Assembly (NCBI GenBank): GCA_003254905.1
Contig: QANU01054449.1
Location: 474,404-538,403, forward strand
Reading direction: 5' to 3'
DNA from: Nissolia schottii
Taxonomy: Eukaryota; Streptophyta; Magnoliopsida; Fabales; Fabaceae
Length of the DNA: 64,000 nt
Below, piece by piece: positions 60,647-64,000 of the stretch. The translations under genes and the position numbers were made by a program. The notes beneath the pieces were generated by a model. It did not search any database. It worked only from the letters and a program-made list of their open reading frames with translations, and was not told the origin of the DNA. The first letter of the stretch is position 1, and the number at the start of each line of letters is the position of its first letter.

Positions 60647-61189
60647 TTGGGAACAATCCTATCAAATTTTGTCACGTAAATAAAATTAATTAATTCTCTC
60701 TTATTTCTTAAAAAGGTATTAACTTATTTAAGATTTAATTAATTTTAACTAGCAGATCTCAGATATTTTTTATAATTGTCAATCTAAATTGCTTATGCAT
60801 TATTTATAATAAAAGGTATTGATAAAAATAAAAAATGAGAGTGTGAAAGACTAACCGAAATACATTATAGAGAAAAAAAGTTGGGAGGTGGAAGCTGGAA
60901 TAAAGGATGGAGGGTGGGTTTTTATTAGAAAAATTAAAAATAAAAATAAAAATTACTTACCAAATAAAATTAGCAAAGGAGGGTAAAAATGGAAAAGAGA
61001 AAATTTCAACACCAAATGGATAGCTAAAGTGGAGAATGTCCTTTATTAAATGGTATAGATAAAAAATTATACAATAATTTAGTCACGTATCACGTTAACA
61101 CAAATGTTTAGCTTTCACTCCTATTATCTAAGTCCAATATATATTGTAATTTAGTATGATTAAATGACAACACTAAATTAATACAGGAC

Positions 61190-61420
61190 TTAGCTTGGCT
61201 TGTGGTTGATGATGCTCTTTTGACAAAATGCAATTTGGCCTGAATGCGAATGACAAACTTTGATATATGTGCGCTATGTGGTTTTGATTCTGAAACAACA
61301 CTATTCACTTTGTAATCGTTACTTTGCTAGGAAGTTGTGGACAAGTGTTGATCAAGGTATCATCATCAATGATTCTTTCTTCCAGTCTCCCCTCCTCAGT
61401 TCCTTGACCGAAGGAAAACA
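61190..61420 (+). pseudogene. LINE reverse-transcriptase zinc-binding fragment
   Basis: A frame reads DALLTKCNLA, a stop, then MRMTNFDICALCGFDSETTL. After a frameshift it continues CNRYFARKLWTSVDQG. The C-x2-C..C..FA..LW pattern is that of the zf-RVT domain near the end of plant LINE ORF2. Nothing else of the LINE is visible around it. Confidence 0.55.
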
Positions 61421-61599
61421 TATTAGGCGACCCTCATTATCTTCAAGGGTGCAACTAGCCCCTCATTATCATTACTTGTAGTTATTTTTGTCACAATTGA
61501 AAATTGATTCATTTTTTAGATGTTTTTTATATTATAAATATAATTTACATGGGGTTAGTTTAAAAAGATTATATTAGAAATTGGATTGGACTGAGAATA

Positions 61600-62050
61600 A
61601 GCTCATGAGAACATTCACGAGTTAGAAACTCATATCAAAGGCCCGATCCAAAGGAGGACGGATCCAGCTAAGTCCAGGTCAGCATAACCGCCTGCTTTGA
61701 GAGCACACGTCGGATAGCACACATTGAAAGCACCCACGTAGTCCCATTAAGCTTCACTCCAAATACACTTATTATGGGCGATAGACCTTGGCACATCTCC
61801 ACAAAGCTCGAGCACGACGAGAAAGTATTGCTTGGCTAGTGAGCCAAGGAAAGTCTATAAAACAGAGGTTCGAGACTAATGAGGAGGTATGTAACTTTTA
61901 CCCTAGACACACCTAAAACGGTTATGGACTTGAGTATTAGAGTCCTTTGTAGGTTTCTCTCCTAGACATCCCAATTGATTTGTGCAAATCCAAGATTCGT
62001 TGACGGCAACCTTCCCAAGGAGACGCATCACCTTTTCGATTAAGCTAGAA
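61600..62050 (+). mobile_element. possible Gypsy-type LTR fragment
   Basis: A GC-richer island holds a tctataaaacagagg TATA region at about 61853, followed about 80 bp later by cttgagtattagagtccttt and gtaggt. This parallels the fragment at 44905-45335 (cttaaacatcggagtcctt). No ends or TSD are found. Confidence 0.45.
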
Positions 62051-63205
62051 CAAAAACTAAATTTTAAATTAACGACACATTGCTATCAAAATTATATTTT
62101 AATATTTAAAATATAAAAATATCAAATGACAAGTATGGTAAAATGGCAGAGCTTAATACATATTTTTATAACATATATATACTAAAGTTTATATTTCACA
62201 TCAATATTTTGATTAGCCGAAATAATTTAACATTTATTCTTTTTCATAAAGGTTGTGAGTATATCATAAATCAATTTATTTTATGTTATAAGTTTCAACC
62301 TCGTTGGCACTAATATATTTTTTTTAAAAATTACAAACTCATATATATTGGCTTAAAAAAGTGTTTTTTTTCTTTTTAAAAAATACAACTTAACACTAAT
62401 TCTTTTAAAAAAAATAATTAAGCCAAAAGAATTTACACAATTTTTTTTAAATCAATCCAAACAAAATTTTAGGTAACTAAAACTAAAATCAAGAAATGTG
62501 TAGCGACCACCTTTAATATTTAGGGAAATGTTTTGTATATAACTCAAAATTTACCAACTTTTTATTTCTAATATGTGTTTCTTCTCTTTTTTTCTTATTG
62601 TATTTATTTATTTTTTCTCTTCTTTCCCAACCTCTCATCATTTTTTTTTGTTTCCATCTTATTGTTTATGAATCAAAATAGTTTTCATTTTCTTTTCCAT
62701 CATATTTGTTGTTTTTGAAAAAAAATTTGGTTTTTCAAACGTTTGTGCATGTGTGTCAAAAAGTTTATGTATGTTTGTTCAAAAGTTTGTAAATGTAATA
62801 CAAAAGTTTACTTCTTCGTCTTTATTTTTGTTTACGTTTTCAACATATTTTTGTTTCTAGTTATTGAAAAATTTGTACATGTCAGTTTAAAAAGTCTGTA
62901 TATATACTTTAAAATGTTTATGCATGATAAAAAATGATTGCTTAGAGTGTGAGTGGGTTATTTAATGTGACGTAAATACTGTTTGAGTTAATTTCATATT
63001 TAAAAAAGTATAAAAAGAAAAAATTTGTAAATATATATGCAAAAGTTTATGCACATATATTATTGCCATTGTATTTAAACATTTAATTAACCCTCCATTT
63101 TTTATTTCAAAGAAGTACCCGGCGAATTCCAACCGCCACCAGCTCCTCTCTCCGGCAGCAGCAGCAGTGGTGCTTTCCTCCGCGTTCCACGAATGACTCC
63201 ACCAC

Positions 63206-64000
63206 ATGAACCGCACTCGGATCCGACGCCTCTCTCTCCTCCAGGTTCCATTCATTTCAATTCACTGTCTCTCCCTCTCTTTACCTCTCTTCAATTTCTC
63301 CCATAACATTCAAGTTTAAGACCCACAGATCCTCATTTTTTTTCTCTCAGCTCTTTCCGTTTGCGTTTCGCAGGCCCAGAAAGAGTTGCAAGCCAACAAG
63401 TCCAGGGTTCTGGCCTCTAAGCTCGCAAATCTCAGGGCCACGGAACAGAGAGAGGTGCTTCCTGCTCGATCAAAAAATAGCCTTTCAGAAGTTCAACATC
63501 CTGGCTCTCAAATCTCAGATTCGGAACCTCCGTTTCGCAAGAATTGAGGTTACGCCCATTCGTATTGACCTTGAACTCTGTTGTTTTCAGTATAATAATG
63601 GATGGCTTGATTGGAAATTGGATTTGATTTCAAGCGTTTTAGGTCGTTGCAGAACGAGGTGGGGGAGCTCGAGGAGTTGCAGGATAGGCGAGTTAGCTTT
63701 TACGAAGCGAAGAGGGTAGAAATGAAGGAATTCAAGGAAGTTGCGGACAAGTTTGTGGTGAAATGCCAAACTGAAGTTGAGTTTTTGGGGAATAGAGTGA
63801 ATGACGTAACAAGGTATGTTTGGAACGTTTCTGCTGTGGTTCATTACAACATGTTATATCAATTGATTTGGTGATTTTGTTTTTGTTTTTTTTAATTGTT
63901 ATTGGTTTATAGATGGTGAATCGTGATCAATTGTTTAGCATAATGAAGTGTGCCTATAGTTTGAAGTTCAAATGGGAAAACTCATGTTTTCTCTTTGCCT
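63206..64000 (+). CDS. coiled-coil protein, 5' part only
   Basis: I do not recognise this gene. Four exons can be joined in frame: 63206-63244, 63374-63454, 63489-63548 and 63653-63813, and it continues past the window. The reading is MNRTRIRRLSLLQ, then AQKELQANKSRVLASKLANL, then a KFNILALKSQIRNLRF segment, then NEVGELEELQDRRVSFYEAK and more, ending in a split codon at 63813. The predicted ~113 residues are almost wholly helical and charged, with heptad-like spacing of Leu/Ile/Val. No Pro occurs. All introns are GT-AG and very short (34 to 129 bases). The start is chosen because this frame joins to exon 2; the ATG at 63193 leads to a stop after splicing. Confidence 0.65.

Larger units (their letters stand above)
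60647..63205. other. intergenic DNA with retroelement scraps
   Basis: AT-rich apart from the two retroelement remnants listed separately. The part at 62640-62940 has repeated gtttgt(a/g)catg-like motifs without an ORF of note. The 5' UTR of the gene starting at 63206 must lie at the right end. Confidence 0.5.

Noticed and set aside
1..64000. A novel defence, toxin or biosynthetic system
   Set aside because: The genes present are ordinary plant housekeeping or wall/signalling genes plus transposable elements. No cluster of linked unknown genes was found.

Overview
This is nuclear DNA of a flowering plant. The window is AT-rich, its genes have GT-AG introns, and about half of it is transposable elements. 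The conserved exons read like eudicot proteins. A legume is my best guess, but nothing in the sequence proves it. I found no operons, CRISPR arrays, phage or bacterial defence genes.

Five protein-coding genes can be rebuilt exon by exon. (1) 18691-22677, minus: a plastid-targeted alpha-D-phosphohexomutase-family protein of 617 aa in 7 exons. (2) 23653-25106, minus: a small C2-domain protein of the CAR (C2-domain ABA-related) type, 170 aa in 3 exons. (3) 47169-48817, plus: a GH17 endo-1,3-beta-glucanase with a signal peptide and a GPI-anchor-like tail, 405 aa in 3 exons. (4) 58195-59936, minus: a 144-aa protein resembling the plant ESSS/NDUB11-type complex I subunit. (5) 63206 to the window end, plus: the 5' part of an unrecognised coiled-coil protein. 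A further small ORF at 60305-60646 lies head-to-head with gene 4 and is uncertain.

The rest is a layered transposon landscape. From 5.1 to 17.3 kb a LINE fragment is split by a coding-free LTR element (LARD-like). The 3' LTR of that element holds a miniature LTR element (TRIM-like), which holds a solo LTR, which holds a second solo LTR. The innermost LTR contains a 23-bp tandem repeat running into an 806-base assembly gap. Target-site duplications (TSDs) support the order at three of the four junctions. From 37.8 to 44.7 kb lies a decayed Copia element with both LTRs, carrying a solo LTR in its gag region. From 50.5 to 54.7 kb lies a second Copia relic, split by another copy of the solo-LTR family seen at 12.5-16.7 kb.

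The spaces between hold MITEs and other small elements. These include Mutator-like elements (one carrying about 8 copies of a 109-bp minisatellite), a cluster of three hAT-type MITEs at 55.0-56.9 kb, a tRNA-derived SINE at 31.9 kb with a perfect 15-bp TSD, and old Gypsy-type LTR fragments. The genes do not form an evident pathway. Genes 1 and 2 are adjacent and co-oriented, about 1 kb apart.
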